A stretch of DNA of 64,000 nucleotides from Bacteroidales bacterium (GTDB taxonomy: Bacteria > Bacteroidota > Bacteroidia > Bacteroidales > UBA932): assembly GCA_017614715.1 (NCBI GenBank), contig JAGABI010000024.1, positions 1-64,000 on the forward strand, written 5' to 3'. Shown here piece by piece: positions 24,554 through 33,883 of the stretch. The translations under genes were made by a program, and so were the position numbers. Numbering within the stretch: the first letter of the stretch is position 1; each line of letters opens with the position of its first letter. The notes under the pieces are model-generated. The model saw only the letters and a list, made by a program, of their open reading frames with translations, was not told where the DNA came from and ran no database searches.

Positions 24554-26425
24554 ATGTCCGAAAAACTATTTGCCGAATTCCCCCCGGTAACCACCGAGCA
24601 GTGGGAAGAGGTGATAACCAAAGACCTCAAGGGGGCCGACTACGACAAAAAGCTTGTCTGGAAGACCCAGGAGGGCTTTTCGGTTCGTCCGTACTATCGT
24701 GCGGAGAACCTTTCTGATTTAAAGTTCCTGGACAGCGAACCGGGTCAGTTCCCGTTTGTCCGTGGCGTCAAGAACAACAATGAATGGCTGATCCGCCAGG
24801 ATTACTGCCTGTGCGAAGGCCCCGAGAAAGCCAACTCGCTTGCACTGGACGGCCTTATGAAGGGCGTTAACTCGCTCGGCTTCAAGGTGGACGGCAAGAA
24901 AGGCCTCACCGATGCAGAGATGGAGACCCTGCTTAAAGGCATTTCCATCGCAGCTGTTGAAATCAACTTCACAGGTTGCTGCGCAGGCAAGACCTTCCCG
25001 CTGATTGCCAGCTTCCTTAAGGTTGCCGAGGCGCAGGGCGTCAAGAAAGAAGATGTCCGCGCATCGTTCGACTTCAGCCCGCTGCACGCCCTCACCGTGA
25101 AGGGCCATGTTTGCGAAGATTCCTTTGACAAGCTCGCCGAGTGCGTCAAGGCAGTGGCAGAGTATCCCCGCATCCGCGTGATCAATGTCCAGGCCTATGA
25201 CTTCAACAACGCCGGCAGCAGCATCAGCCAGGAGCTGGGCTACGGCATGGCGGTCGCCAGCGAGTATATGGCAGCCCTCACAGAGCGCGGCCTCGCTGCA
25301 GAAGAGGTGGCAAAGCGCATAAAGTTCACCTTTGCCATCAGCGGTAATTATTTCTTTGAGATTGCCAAGTTCCGCGCAGCCCGCGTACTGTGGGCTAACA
25401 TTGCAAAGGCATACGGCGTCGAGTGCCCGTGCGCACAAAAGATCCAGAGCCATGCAGTGACCAGCAGTTGGAACCAGACTGTTTACGACTCTTACGTAAA
25501 CATGCTCCGCGACACTACCGAGGCTATGTCGGCAGCAATTGCCGGCGTACACTCCATCGAGGTGCTCCCGTTTGACCATCCTTACCACAAGCCGGGCGAG
25601 TTCTCCAACCGCATGGCGCGCAACGTGCAGTCCATCCTCAAGGAGGAGGCTCACTTTGACAAGGTGGTCGACCCTGCGGGCGGCAGCTACTATATCGAGA
25701 ACCTCACCGCTTCCATAATGAACTCTGCATGGACCATCTTCAAAGGTGTAGAGGAGCAGGGCGGCTATGTTGCAGCATTCAAGGCCGGCAGCATACAGGC
25801 AGCCATCAAGGATGTCGCCGCTAAGCGCGACCTCAACATTGCCCGCCGCCGCGAGACCATCCTTGGCAGCAACCAGTACCCCAACTTCCTTGAGAAGGCG
25901 GGCGAGGAAATCACTCCCGAAATGGTGAAGCGCGGCGCTTGCAAGGGTTCTTGCAGCTGCGAGAAAGAGGCCGAGCCGCTGGAGGCTTACCGCGGAAGCC
26001 AGGCATTTGAGGCGCTGCGTCTTGCTACCGACCGCAGCGGCAAGCAGCCCATGGCGTTCATGCTCACCTTTGGCAACTTGGCGATGTGCCGTGCACGCGC
26101 ACAGTTCAGCTGCAACTTCTTTGCTGTTGCCGGATTCAAGGTGGTGGACAACAACCGCTTCAGCACCATCGAAGAGGGCGTCAAAGCCGCTCTGGAAGCT
26201 AAGGCCGACATCGTGGTGGCTTGCTCTGCCGACGACGAATATGCCGAGGCCGTGCCGCAGATTGCAGAGGCCATCGGCGACAAGGCTGTCGTGGTGGTGG
26301 CCGGCGATCCCGAATGCCGTCCGGAACTCGAGGCAAAGGGCATTATGAATTACATCAACATCAGGTGCAACGTCCTTGACACTCTCAAAGAGTATCAGGC
26401 TAAAATGGGTATCAAAGAGCTCTAA
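24554..26425 (+). CDS. mutA: Methylmalonyl-CoA mutase, small (beta) subunit
   Basis: A 623-residue catalytically inactive partner of MutB. The N-terminal TIM-barrel half has the family pattern (GLMKGVNSLGF, SGNYFFEIAKFRAARVLWANIAKAYG, AGGSYYIENLTA). The C-terminal B12-binding-like domain lacks the Asp-x-His-x-x-Gly cobalt-ligand motif, as expected for the small subunit. With MutB it converts succinyl-CoA and R-methylmalonyl-CoA, the propionate-forming route of Bacteroidales. ATG 24554 is the start; the overlapping frame within purE is ignored. It is 12 bases ahead of mutB. A Cys-containing insert (RGACKGSCSCEKEAE, near residue 462) is noticeable. Confidence 0.96.
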   Translation: MSEKLFAEFPPVTTEQWEEVITKDLKGADYDKKLVWKTQEGFSVRPYYRAENLSDLKFLDSEPGQFPFVRGVKNNNEWLIRQDYCLCEGPEKANSLALDGLMKGVNSLGFKVDGKKGLTDAEMETLLKGISIAAVEINFTGCCAGKTFPLIASFLKVAEAQGVKKEDVRASFDFSPLHALTVKGHVCEDSFDKLAECVKAVAEYPRIRVINVQAYDFNNAGSSISQELGYGMAVASEYMAALTERGLAAEEVAKRIKFTFAISGNYFFEIAKFRAARVLWANIAKAYGVECPCAQKIQSHAVTSSWNQTVYDSYVNMLRDTTEAMSAAIAGVHSIEVLPFDHPYHKPGEFSNRMARNVQSILKEEAHFDKVVDPAGGSYYIENLTASIMNSAWTIFKGVEEQGGYVAAFKAGSIQAAIKDVAAKRDLNIARRRETILGSNQYPNFLEKAGEEITPEMVKRGACKGSCSCEKEAEPLEAYRGSQAFEALRLATDRSGKQPMAFMLTFGNLAMCRARAQFSCNFFAVAGFKVVDNNRFSTIEEGVKAALEAKADIVVACSADDEYAEAVPQIAEAIGDKAVVVVAGDPECRPELEAKGIMNYINIRCNVLDTLKEYQAKMGIKEL

Positions 26426-26437
26426 ATCACTTTCACT

Positions 26438-28573
26438 ATGAGACCGAATTTCAAAGATATAGAATTCAAGGGTGCTAAAGCTGCTGAGTGCGGTTGCAAA
26501 AAAGGCCAGGAAGAACTCTGGCACACCCCGGAAAAGATAGACGTCAAAGGTCTGTATACCGCAAAGGATCTCGAAGATATGGAGCACCTGAACTATGCTG
26601 CAGGTATCGCCCCCAACCTTCGCGGACCTTACTCCACCATGTACGTGATGCGTCCCTGGACCATCCGTCAGTACGCAGGTTTCTCCACTGCAGAGGAATC
26701 CAACGCATTCTACCGCCGCAACCTGGCTTCCGGCCAGAAGGGTCTGTCGGTGGCATTTGACCTTGCAACCCATCGCGGATACGACGCAGACCACCCGCGC
26801 GTTGTGGGTGACGTGGGTAAGGCAGGTGTATCCATCTGCTCTGTAGAGGATATGAAGGTGCTCTTTGACCAGATTCCCCTGGGCAAGATGTCCGTATCCA
26901 TGACAATGAACGGCGCCGTGCTCCCCATCATGGCCTTCTACATCGTGGCCGGCCTGGAGCAGGGTGTCAAGCTGGAAGAGATGGCAGGTACCATCCAGAA
27001 CGACATTCTCAAGGAATTCATGGTGCGTAACACCTACATCTACCCGCCGGCATTCTCAATGCGCATTATCGGCGACATCTTCGCATACACCTCCAAGTTC
27101 ATGCCCAAGTTCAACTCGATCTCCATATCGGGTTACCACATGCAGGAGGCTGGCGCTACCAACGACATTGAAATCGCCTACACCCTGGCCGACGGTCTGG
27201 AGTATCTCCGCACCGGTATCAAGGCCGGCATCGAGGTGGATGCGTTTGCACCGCGCCTGTCGTTCTTCTGGGCAATCGGCATGAACCACTTCATGGAGAT
27301 TGCAAAGATGCGCGCAGCCCGTATGCTCTGGGCAAAGATCGTGAAGCAGTTCGACCCCAAGAACCCCAAGAGCCTTGCGCTGCGTACCCACAGCCAGACA
27401 TCCGGCTGGTCGCTCACCGCACAGGACCCGTTCAACAATGTGGCGCGTACCTGCATCGAGGCGATGGGCGCTGCACTCGGTCATACCCAGAGTCTGCACA
27501 CCAACGCGCTTGACGAGGCAATTGCACTGCCCACCGACTTCTCTGCACGTATTGCACGTAACACCCAGATTTACATCCAGGAAGAGACCTCTGTATGCAA
27601 GAGCGTTGACCCTTGGGCTGGTTCTTACTATGTAGAGTCGCTCACCAACGAGATTGCCCACTCCGCATGGAAGCATATCCAGGAGGTGGAGGAGCTCGGC
27701 GGTATGGCCAAGGCCATCGAGACCGGCATCCCCAAACTCCGCATCGAGGAGGCCGCTGCACGCAAACAGGCCCGCATCGACTCCGGAATCGAGAAGATTA
27801 TCGGTATCAACGAGTTCGTGCTTGACCATGAGGATCCCATCGAGATTCTTGACGTGGACAACACCAAGGTTCGCGAGAGCCAGGTGGCACGCCTCAAAGA
27901 TCTCCGCGCAAAACGCGACAACGCCGCAGTTGAGGCTGCCCTTGCCGCCATCACAAAGAGCGTAGAGACTGGAGAAGGCAACCTGCTTGAACTTGCAGTT
28001 GAGGCTGCCAAGCTGCGCGCAACCCTGGGTGAAATCAGCGACGCATGCGAAAAAGTTGTAGGACGTTATAAAGCCGTAATCCGTATGAACACAGGTGTTT
28101 ACTCTTCTGAGATAAAGAAGGACGCAGAATTTGAGAAGGCTAAGGAGATGGTGGCATCTTTCGCAAAGAAAGAGGGCCGTCAGCCCCGTATCATGGTTGC
28201 CAAGCTTGGCCAGGACGGTCACGACCGCGGCGCCAAGGTGGTAGCTACCGGCTATGCCGACTGCGGATTCGACGTCGATATGGGTCCCCTGTTCCAGACT
28301 CCTGAAGAGGCTGTGAAAGAGGCTGTAGAGAACGACGTACATGTAATTGGCGTATCCTCCCTTGCAGCAGGTCACAAGACTCTCGTGCCTCAGGTTGTGG
28401 AAGAGCTCAAGAAGTACGGCCGCGAGGATATCATCGTAATCGTGGGCGGCGTTATCCCGCCTCAGGATTACGACTTCCTGTACAAGAGCGGCGCAGCAGC
28501 CATCTTTGGCCCAGGTACCCGCATCGCAAAATGCGTTATCGAAATCATGAAACTCCTGGGCGAGAAAGAGTAA
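26438..28573 (+). CDS. mutB: Methylmalonyl-CoA mutase, large (alpha) subunit
   Basis: A 711-residue adenosylcobalamin-dependent catalytic subunit. The N-terminal barrel carries the substrate-binding [18 protein letters not shown] and [15 protein letters not shown] motifs, with the catalytic His in [12 protein letters not shown]. The C-terminal cobalamin domain (about 580-711) has the base-off motif Asp593-Gly-His595-Asp-Arg-Gly598, followed by [10 protein letters not shown] and GGVIPPQDY. It runs the succinate-to-propionate branch with MutA. Neither the epimerase gene nor the MeaB-type chaperone gene is next to it. A strong terminator follows. Confidence 0.98.
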   Translation: MRPNFKDIEFKGAKAAECGCKKGQEELWHTPEKIDVKGLYTAKDLEDMEHLNYAAGIAPNLRGPYSTMYVMRPWTIRQYAGFSTAEESNAFYRRNLASGQKGLSVAFDLATHRGYDADHPRVVGDVGKAGVSICSVEDMKVLFDQIPLGKMSVSMTMNGAVLPIMAFYIVAGLEQGVKLEEMAGTIQNDILKEFMVRNTYIYPPAFSMRIIGDIFAYTSKFMPKFNSISISGYHMQEAGATNDIEIAYTLADGLEYLRTGIKAGIEVDAFAPRLSFFWAIGMNHFMEIAKMRAARMLWAKIVKQFDPKNPKSLALRTHSQTSGWSLTAQDPFNNVARTCIEAMGAALGHTQSLHTNALDEAIALPTDFSARIARNTQIYIQEETSVCKSVDPWAGSYYVESLTNEIAHSAWKHIQEVEELGGMAKAIETGIPKLRIEEAAARKQARIDSGIEKIIGINEFVLDHEDPIEILDVDNTKVRESQVARLKDLRAKRDNAAVEAALAAITKSVETGEGNLLELAVEAAKLRATLGEISDACEKVVGRYKAVIRMNTGVYSSEIKKDAEFEKAKEMVASFAKKEGRQPRIMVAKLGQDGHDRGAKVVATGYADCGFDVDMGPLFQTPEEAVKEAVENDVHVIGVSSLAAGHKTLVPQVVEELKKYGREDIIVIVGGVIPPQDYDFLYKSGAAAIFGPGTRIAKCVIEIMKLLGEKE

Positions 28574-28591
28574 TCTTCCCTCCCCATAATG

Positions 28592-28629
28592 CAACAAACC
28601 CGGCCCACAACGGTCGGGTTTGTTGTTTT
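28592..28629 (+). terminator. Terminator of the purE-mutA-mutB transcript
   Basis: A 14-pair stem (28592-28605 with 28612-28625, one G-U pair) and loop CACAAC, then TTTTC. It lies 18 bases after the mutB stop. Confidence 0.9.
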
Positions 28630-28746
28630 CGTGGCAGCAACACTTCTGGCTATCAGCGCATTACACACATTCGCTTGCGCAATTTTACACAAGCGAGAGT
28701 ATGGAAAAGACTGATAATCAGTATCGAAGGTGCCACGGACACCGGG

Positions 28747-30060
28747 CTATTTGTTTTCCAGGGGTGAAATAACCGCTTTGCGGTAGTAGGAGACTACCTG
28801 CAGGCTGTCGCGCATTTCAAAGGCGCGGGTTTTGGCCTTTTCAAATGCGGGCATATTCCCTTTGGAGATGGGATCGGCCGGGGGCGTGACCATCTTCAGG
28901 GGATTGATGGGTTTGTTGTTCTCCCAGATGCGGAAATCGAGATGCGGGCCGGTGCAGCGTCCGGTGGCACCGACGTAGCCGATGACCTGGCCCTGCGACA
29001 CCCGGGCCCCGGGGCGGATACCCTTACCGAATTTGGAGAGATGCAGATATGCCGTGCGATAGTTTTTGGTATGCTGGATGCGGACGGTGTTGCCACCAGC
29101 CCCCTCATGCCGGGCCGACTGCACCACCCCGTCGCCGATGCTCACCACCGGAGTCCCTTTGGGGGCAGCGTAATCCACGCCGGTATGAGGCTGGACGCGG
29201 CGGGTCACAGGATGGCGGCGGGCATAGGAGAAGCCCGAACTGATGCGGGAGAATTTCAAGGGCGCCTTGAGGAAGGCCTTGCGAGACCCTTCGCCCTTCT
29301 CGTTCCAGTATTTGTTGCCACCCGCCTTGCCTTCATCAAAATAGTATGCCTGATACTCCTTGCCGGCGTGTATGAAAGATGCATAATAAACTTTGCCCAC
29401 TTCTGTCACCTGGCCGTCACACTCTTCTGTCTCATACACCGCCTTGAAGCCGTCACCCTTCTGCAGGGCAAAGAAGTCGATGGTCCATGCAAAAATATCT
29501 GAAAGCTTGATTGCCAGCAGCGGGGTGCACCCCTCCTTCTGGGTGTCATACCAAAGGGAATTGTTGATGGTCACCTCATCGTAATGGAGGGCGGTGGTCA
29601 TTTCTTTCTCATCCACATAGACTTTCAGGGTATCCTGAAGCGAGAACACCACCACGCTGCGCCGGTCGCGGTCATACACCAGATAAGCGAGCCGGTCGTC
29701 GCCGGTGGTGTCCGGCTCAAAATAAGCATGATACCGGTTGCCTACACGGATGTCTTTCACATCGAACACCTTGCGTCCGGCATCAATGAGTTCGTTCACG
29801 GTGTTCTGCGGCACTCCCAGGGACTCCATGATCACAGAGAAGTAATCCCCCTCTTTGACTTCACCGTCTTCCACCGAATACATATCCACCGGAATCCCGT
29901 GCTCGTAGATGTGCTCATCTTCTGCCCCGGCACTGCTTCCGGAGTCGTTGCGAACTGCTACAGGCGCTTCTGTGGCTGCATTTTCTGTGTTGCTGCGGGC
30001 ACATCCCACCCCTATTGTGACCGCCGTAGCGACAGCCAGTATTGCGACTCTTAAATCCAT
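28747..30060 (-). CDS. M23-family peptidoglycan endopeptidase (lipoprotein-like)
   Basis: A 437-residue exported protein. The start at 30060 gives a signal with lipobox-like GVGC (Cys near 20). A Ser/Glu-rich stretch follows, then a long region (about 55-290) that includes an OapA/LysM-like segment (DYFSVIMESLGVPQNTVNEL). The C-terminal M23 domain (about 295-410) has HxxxD in HTGVDYAAPKGTPV and HxH in GPHLDF, with AYLHLSKFG between them: a complete zinc site. It probably cleaves peptidoglycan cross-bridges or peptide stems in the periplasm, or activates another hydrolase. It is divergent from mraZ, so it flanks the division cluster. Confidence 0.9.
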   Translation of the reverse strand: MDLRVAILAVATAVTIGVGCARSNTENAATEAPVAVRNDSGSSAGAEDEHIYEHGIPVDMYSVEDGEVKEGDYFSVIMESLGVPQNTVNELIDAGRKVFDVKDIRVGNRYHAYFEPDTTGDDRLAYLVYDRDRRSVVVFSLQDTLKVYVDEKEMTTALHYDEVTINNSLWYDTQKEGCTPLLAIKLSDIFAWTIDFFALQKGDGFKAVYETEECDGQVTEVGKVYYASFIHAGKEYQAYYFDEGKAGGNKYWNEKGEGSRKAFLKAPLKFSRISSGFSYARRHPVTRRVQPHTGVDYAAPKGTPVVSIGDGVVQSARHEGAGGNTVRIQHTKNYRTAYLHLSKFGKGIRPGARVSQGQVIGYVGATGRCTGPHLDFRIWENNKPINPLKMVTPPADPISKGNMPAFEKAKTRAFEMRDSLQVVSYYRKAVISPLENK

Positions 30061-30081
30061 AGTGATAGTGATTTCCAAAGC

Positions 30082-30089
30082 CAAATTTA
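30082..30089 (-). promoter_or_regulatory. Putative promoter of the M23 peptidase gene
   Basis: Reading leftwards, TAAATTTG matches TAnnTTTG and lies 21 bases before the start codon at 30060. The -33 element is unclear (TTTC-like). Confidence 0.5.
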
Positions 30090-30153
30090 AGCACTTGTGT
30101 AATTTTTTGGAAATTTTTGTAAAAAAATGTAAAAAATTCGAGAAAAGTATTTT

Positions 30154-30161
30154 ACCTTTGC
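30154..30161 (+). promoter_or_regulatory. Putative mraZ (dcw) promoter
   Basis: TACCTTTG matches TAnnTTTG and lies 22 bases before the mraZ ATG. The expected -33 TTTG is not at the right distance; a TTTTTG lies further away in an A/T-rich stretch. I see no clear repeated TGGG box of the kind MraZ binds in other bacteria. Confidence 0.55.
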
Positions 30162-30183
30162 ATACACACATCACTCTATTTAT

Positions 30184-30630
30184 ATGACCAATTTTATCGG
30201 CGAATACAAGGCGAAGGTAGATGACAAGGGGAGGCTGGTCTTCCCTGCCGCCTTCAAGGCCATCTGCGGAGATAGCATCAAGCAGGGTTTCGTCGTTAAA
30301 AAGACCTTGTTCGTTAACTGCCTCGAGATGTACTCATATGAGTCGTGGGAGAAGGAATCCGAGGCAGTTCGATCGAGGCTCAACCTTTTCAACAGGGATG
30401 ACGAGCGTTTCTGGCGTGCTTACACCAGCAACCGCACCTTTGTTGTTCCCGACGAGAAACTTGGCAGGATATCCATCCCCAAGGCTCTCCTGGAATCGGT
30501 TGGTATCGAAAAAGAGGCTGTATTTTGCGGCCGGGACTTCAAGATTGAGATTTGGGCGAAGGATAGTCTCGAAAGCACCCAATTATCCGACGAAGAATAT
30601 GTAGCACTGGCAGAAAAGACGCTTGGATAA
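30184..30630 (+). CDS. mraZ: MraZ transcriptional regulator
   Basis: A 148-residue DNA-binding regulator with two SpoVT-AbrB-like halves: MTNFIGEYKAKVDDKGRLVFPAAF and PDEKLGRISIPKALLESVGI. It is the first gene of the dcw cluster, its universal position, and in other bacteria represses the cluster by binding repeats upstream of itself. The length is normal. rsmH begins 16 bases after its stop. Confidence 0.96.
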   Translation: MTNFIGEYKAKVDDKGRLVFPAAFKAICGDSIKQGFVVKKTLFVNCLEMYSYESWEKESEAVRSRLNLFNRDDERFWRAYTSNRTFVVPDEKLGRISIPKALLESVGIEKEAVFCGRDFKIEIWAKDSLESTQLSDEEYVALAEKTLG

Positions 30631-30646
30631 GCAGGAGGTACCGGTT

Positions 30647-31525
30647 ATGTCTGAATATCATACACCTGTTCTATTAAAGGAAAGTGTATCCGCCCTCTCA
30701 ATTAAGCCAAGCGGCGTGTATGTAGATGCCACGTTCGGCGGAGGCGGCCATAGCAGGGCAATTTTAGAACAGTTATCGGACAAGGGACGGCTGATTGCCA
30801 TGGATCAGGATATCGACGCCCTGGCAAACGCCCCCAGTGACGAGCGGCTTATACCGACACACTCAAACTTCAGGTTTATCCGCAACTGGATACTCTTCTA
30901 TGGGTTTGAGGCTGCCGACGGCATTCTCGCGGACCTTGGTGTATCGTCGCACCAGTTCGACACTGCCAGCCGGGGCTTCTCTTTCCGCTTTGACAGTGCG
31001 CTGGACATGCGGATGAATGCCGGATCGGGCAAAACTGCAGAGGAAGTGCTCAACTCATATACAGAGGAGGCGCTGGAGCGCATCTTCCGCGAGTATGGAG
31101 AGATAACCAACAGCCGGCTTGCCGCCAGACTCGTTTGCGAGCGGCGCTCACAAGGGCCGATTGACACAACGGAGGCGCTGAACGCGGCGCTGGAGAGGGC
31201 CACCCCCCAGTTTGCGCAGCACAAGTATCTGGCTAAGGTTTATCAGGCTCTCCGCATTGAGGTGAACGACGAGATGAAGGCGCTGGAGCGCTTTATGCCG
31301 ATGGCGGTGAAATCGCTTGCCCTGGGGGGAATCCTGGCGGTGATTACATATCATTCGCTTGAGGACCGCATCGTTAAGAACGCCCTGCGGGACGCAATAA
31401 CGGAAGGCACGATGGAGAAGGTCACTGCGAAGCCTATCCTCCCGGCAGAGGATGAGATAGCGGGCAACACGCGCGCCCGGAGTGCCAAACTGCGCGTGGC
31501 AAGAAAGGTTGCAATGAAACGATAG
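30647..31525 (+). CDS. rsmH: 16S rRNA m4C1402 methyltransferase
   Basis: A 292-residue SAM-dependent methyltransferase that modifies C1402 of 16S rRNA in the P site. It starts SEYHTPVLLKESVSALSIKP and has DATFGGGGHSRAIL for SAM binding, LADLGVSSHQFD, and the C-terminal ITYHSLEDRIVKNAL motif. ATG 30647 is preceded by AGGAGGT (30633-30639) at good spacing, one of few strong Shine-Dalgarno sites in the window. The frame extends eight codons further with only a TTG start. ftsL follows at 8 bases. Confidence 0.96.
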   Translation: MSEYHTPVLLKESVSALSIKPSGVYVDATFGGGGHSRAILEQLSDKGRLIAMDQDIDALANAPSDERLIPTHSNFRFIRNWILFYGFEAADGILADLGVSSHQFDTASRGFSFRFDSALDMRMNAGSGKTAEEVLNSYTEEALERIFREYGEITNSRLAARLVCERRSQGPIDTTEALNAALERATPQFAQHKYLAKVYQALRIEVNDEMKALERFMPMAVKSLALGGILAVITYHSLEDRIVKNALRDAITEGTMEKVTAKPILPAEDEIAGNTRARSAKLRVARKVAMKR

Positions 31526-31533
31526 AACTTGAT

Positions 31534-31869
31534 ATGAGCGGCAAAGGGAAGGCAATGTCCTGGTTCACCGGATTGTTCGGTGGAGAATATATTGCAAAAA
31601 AAGGTGTTGACAGACAACTTCTGTTCTTCTTTTTTTGTTTTATGCTGGTAAGCTTGTACCTGATGTGGGGACTCTGGGTAGAGGACCGGATGGCGGCCAT
31701 CAACAAAAACGACAAGGTAATAGAAGAACTCCAGATAGAATTCCACGAAAAGGATTTGCAGCTCACCGGCCTGGACCAGCGGACAAAGATAGAGAAGATG
31801 TTGCTCCAAGGGGGCAACACCTCCCTGCACGCCCCCCAGGACCCGCCGCAACGAATTGTTATAGAATAA
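31534..31869 (+). CDS. ftsL: FtsL-like division protein
   Basis: A 111-residue bitopic membrane protein with a short basic cytoplasmic head, one transmembrane helix (about 30-48, LLFFFFCFMLVSLYLMWG) and a heptad-like periplasmic segment (about 50-90). Position between rsmH and the division PBP, size and topology identify FtsL; sequence identity is always low in this family. FtsL joins FtsQ and FtsB in the divisome and activates FtsWI. It is one base ahead of ftsI, with the usual operon spacing. The extracytoplasmic tail is short and proline-rich (HAPQDPPQ). Confidence 0.8.
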   Translation: MSGKGKAMSWFTGLFGGEYIAKKGVDRQLLFFFFCFMLVSLYLMWGLWVEDRMAAINKNDKVIEELQIEFHEKDLQLTGLDQRTKIEKMLLQGGNTSLHAPQDPPQRIVIE

Positions 31870-31870
31870 G

Positions 31871-33883
31871 ATGAAGCAAAACGCAATCAAGGTGGCGCTG
31901 GTTTACGCGCTGTTCATGCTGATAGCTATAATAGCTGTCGGCAGGATTGTGTATTTGCAATTCTTTGACAAGGGTATCAAAACTACAATCTATACCCCCC
32001 AGGTTTTCCGCGAAGATACGATTTCTCCCATAAGGGGGAGTATCATTGCCCGCGACGGACGTTATCTGGCCTTCTCCACCCCGGAATATTTCATAAGGAT
32101 GGACTGCACCGTGTCAAAGGACACCACTTTCGAGAACAACGTCCGCAGCCTGGCGGAGGCACTCGCAAACGGCTTCGGCGAGAAGAGCGCAGACGAATAT
32201 GAGCGGATGCTCCGGAACGACCGCGCAGCCGGCAAACGCTACTCCAAACTACTAAGGCAGCACGTCAGTTATGACGAGATGAAGGCCATCAGCGGATATC
32301 CCATTCTCCGGCTGGGCAACCGCAGAGGCGGCCTGATTGTTGAGCCCACCGATCACCGTGAGTATCCTTACGACAAACTTGCATTCCGTACCCTCGGATA
32401 TCTGCGCAGCAGCGAAGACCACCCGCACATCGGTGTGGAAGGCGCACTGGATTCAGTACTTCGCGGCACTCCGGGCCTGAGGCCAATGCGCAAAATAGAT
32501 AAAGGTATCTGGATTCCCGATGCCGAATTCCCTGAGACACCTGCGATAAACGGGCAGGATGTCCAGATTTCGATAGACATCGATATGCAGGATATTGCAC
32601 AGAGGGCGCTGTTACGCAAGATAGAGAACGAAGCCGACCTCGAAGCCGGCACCGTGATAGTGATGGAGGTGGCCACCGGGGAAATCCGGGCGATGGTCAA
32701 TATGGAGAAAGACGAGCACGGCCGATTCACGGAGCAGTACAATTACGCCATCGGCCGTCTTGGAGAGCCTGGCAGCGTATTCAAACTGGCTACCCTGGTA
32801 ACCGCCCTGGAGGACAAGAAGGTTACTCTTGAAACCACCCAGAGGGCAGACGTTATTTGGCACTACGGCAAGACCGCCTTTGAGGACACCTACCTGCGCC
32901 ACTACAGCAGCATCACCGTGCGCAAGGGGCTGGAGATCTCCTCCAATAACGTGTTCCGCCGCATCGCCGCCGAGAAGTACGGCAAAAATCCACAGGAATT
33001 CGTGGACAAGCTCAATAATGAGCGCCGTATCAGTTATAACTATAATTTTGATTTGCCCGGAATGGGCAAGGCCCGCATCCGCGACCCCAAAGACAATCTT
33101 TGGAGCCCCGCCGACCTGCCCCAGATAGGAATGGGATATGCCGTACAGCTCACCCCGCTGCACATCCTCAGTTTCTACAACGCAGTGGCCAACGACGGGG
33201 TCATGGTCAAACCTCACATCTTCGTCAACCTCCAGCGAGGCGGTAACGTAGAGTACACCTACCCGGTAGAGACCATCGGACAGGTATGTTCCAAAGAGAC
33301 CGCAGCCAAGGCAAAAGAGGCTCTCCGCGGCGTCGTGATTGGCGAGAGCGGTACCGCACGCCGCGCATTTGCAAACTGCAAGGTTCATGTAGCCGGCAAG
33401 ACAGGCACCGCCCGTATCGCTCTTCCGCGCGGCGGATATATGGACGGCGCCGGCCGCAAGAAGCACCAGGGCTCATTTGTGGGCTTCTTCCCTTACGAAA
33501 ATCCAAAGTACTCCATAATAGTGGTGGTTTATTCCAGGCTGGCCGCAAGGAACTTCTACGGCGGTACCTGGGGAGGTCCGGTAGCTTGTGAGATTATTGA
33601 TAACATTTATGCCTCCTCGCCCGACTGGAACACTCCCATCGTGTCGTCGGGGGCTATGCCGGACATTGCAAAGGATCTTCACCAGAGCCAGAACGACACT
33701 ATACACGGCGTACCCAACGTTATAGGGATGGGTCTGCGCGATGCAGTCTATCTACTTGAATCTCAAGGATATAAGGTTGAATCCAAGGGGCGTGGCAAGA
33801 TTGTGGAGCAGAGCCCCGCAGCCGGTTCAAAAATCAATACAAAAACAGATTGTGTAACCCTTTCACTTGCAGAGAATATATGA
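31871..33883 (+). CDS. ftsI: Division-specific penicillin-binding protein (FtsI/PBP3) with PASTA domain
   Basis: A 670-residue bitopic transpeptidase that cross-links septal peptidoglycan. A transmembrane helix lies at about 9-30. A non-catalytic dimerisation region (about 45-240) precedes the transpeptidase domain, with Ser302-x-x-Lys305 in PGSVFK, Ser-Asn-Asn in ISSNNVF near 357, and Lys510-Thr-Gly in GKTGTAR. A single PASTA domain occupies about 606-668 (VPNVIGMGLRDAVYLLESQG), the common Bacteroidota arrangement. It overlaps the murE start by ATGA, so translation is coupled. The partner polymerase FtsW is encoded downstream. Confidence 0.96.
   Translation: MKQNAIKVALVYALFMLIAIIAVGRIVYLQFFDKGIKTTIYTPQVFREDTISPIRGSIIARDGRYLAFSTPEYFIRMDCTVSKDTTFENNVRSLAEALANGFGEKSADEYERMLRNDRAAGKRYSKLLRQHVSYDEMKAISGYPILRLGNRRGGLIVEPTDHREYPYDKLAFRTLGYLRSSEDHPHIGVEGALDSVLRGTPGLRPMRKIDKGIWIPDAEFPETPAINGQDVQISIDIDMQDIAQRALLRKIENEADLEAGTVIVMEVATGEIRAMVNMEKDEHGRFTEQYNYAIGRLGEPGSVFKLATLVTALEDKKVTLETTQRADVIWHYGKTAFEDTYLRHYSSITVRKGLEISSNNVFRRIAAEKYGKNPQEFVDKLNNERRISYNYNFDLPGMGKARIRDPKDNLWSPADLPQIGMGYAVQLTPLHILSFYNAVANDGVMVKPHIFVNLQRGGNVEYTYPVETIGQVCSKETAAKAKEALRGVVIGESGTARRAFANCKVHVAGKTGTARIALPRGGYMDGAGRKKHQGSFVGFFPYENPKYSIIVVVYSRLAARNFYGGTWGGPVACEIIDNIYASSPDWNTPIVSSGAMPDIAKDLHQSQNDTIHGVPNVIGMGLRDAVYLLESQGYKVESKGRGKIVEQSPAAGSKINTKTDCVTLSLAENI

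Noticed and set aside
23950..24630. Long N-terminal extension of hpt
   Set aside because: The extension is antisense to purE and the ATG at 23949 gives the normal family N-terminus.
24719..26794. 691-codon open frame antisense to mutA
   Set aside because: It lies opposite the well-supported mutA, has no motifs and is rich in residues typical of codon-shadow frames.
27056..28597. 513-codon open frame antisense to mutB
   Set aside because: Antisense to a strongly conserved gene with no domain or start signals.
28671..28696. 7-pair inverted repeat (TCGCTTG/CAAGCGA) after the mutB terminator
   Set aside because: Weak stem without U-tract; cannot be separated from chance.
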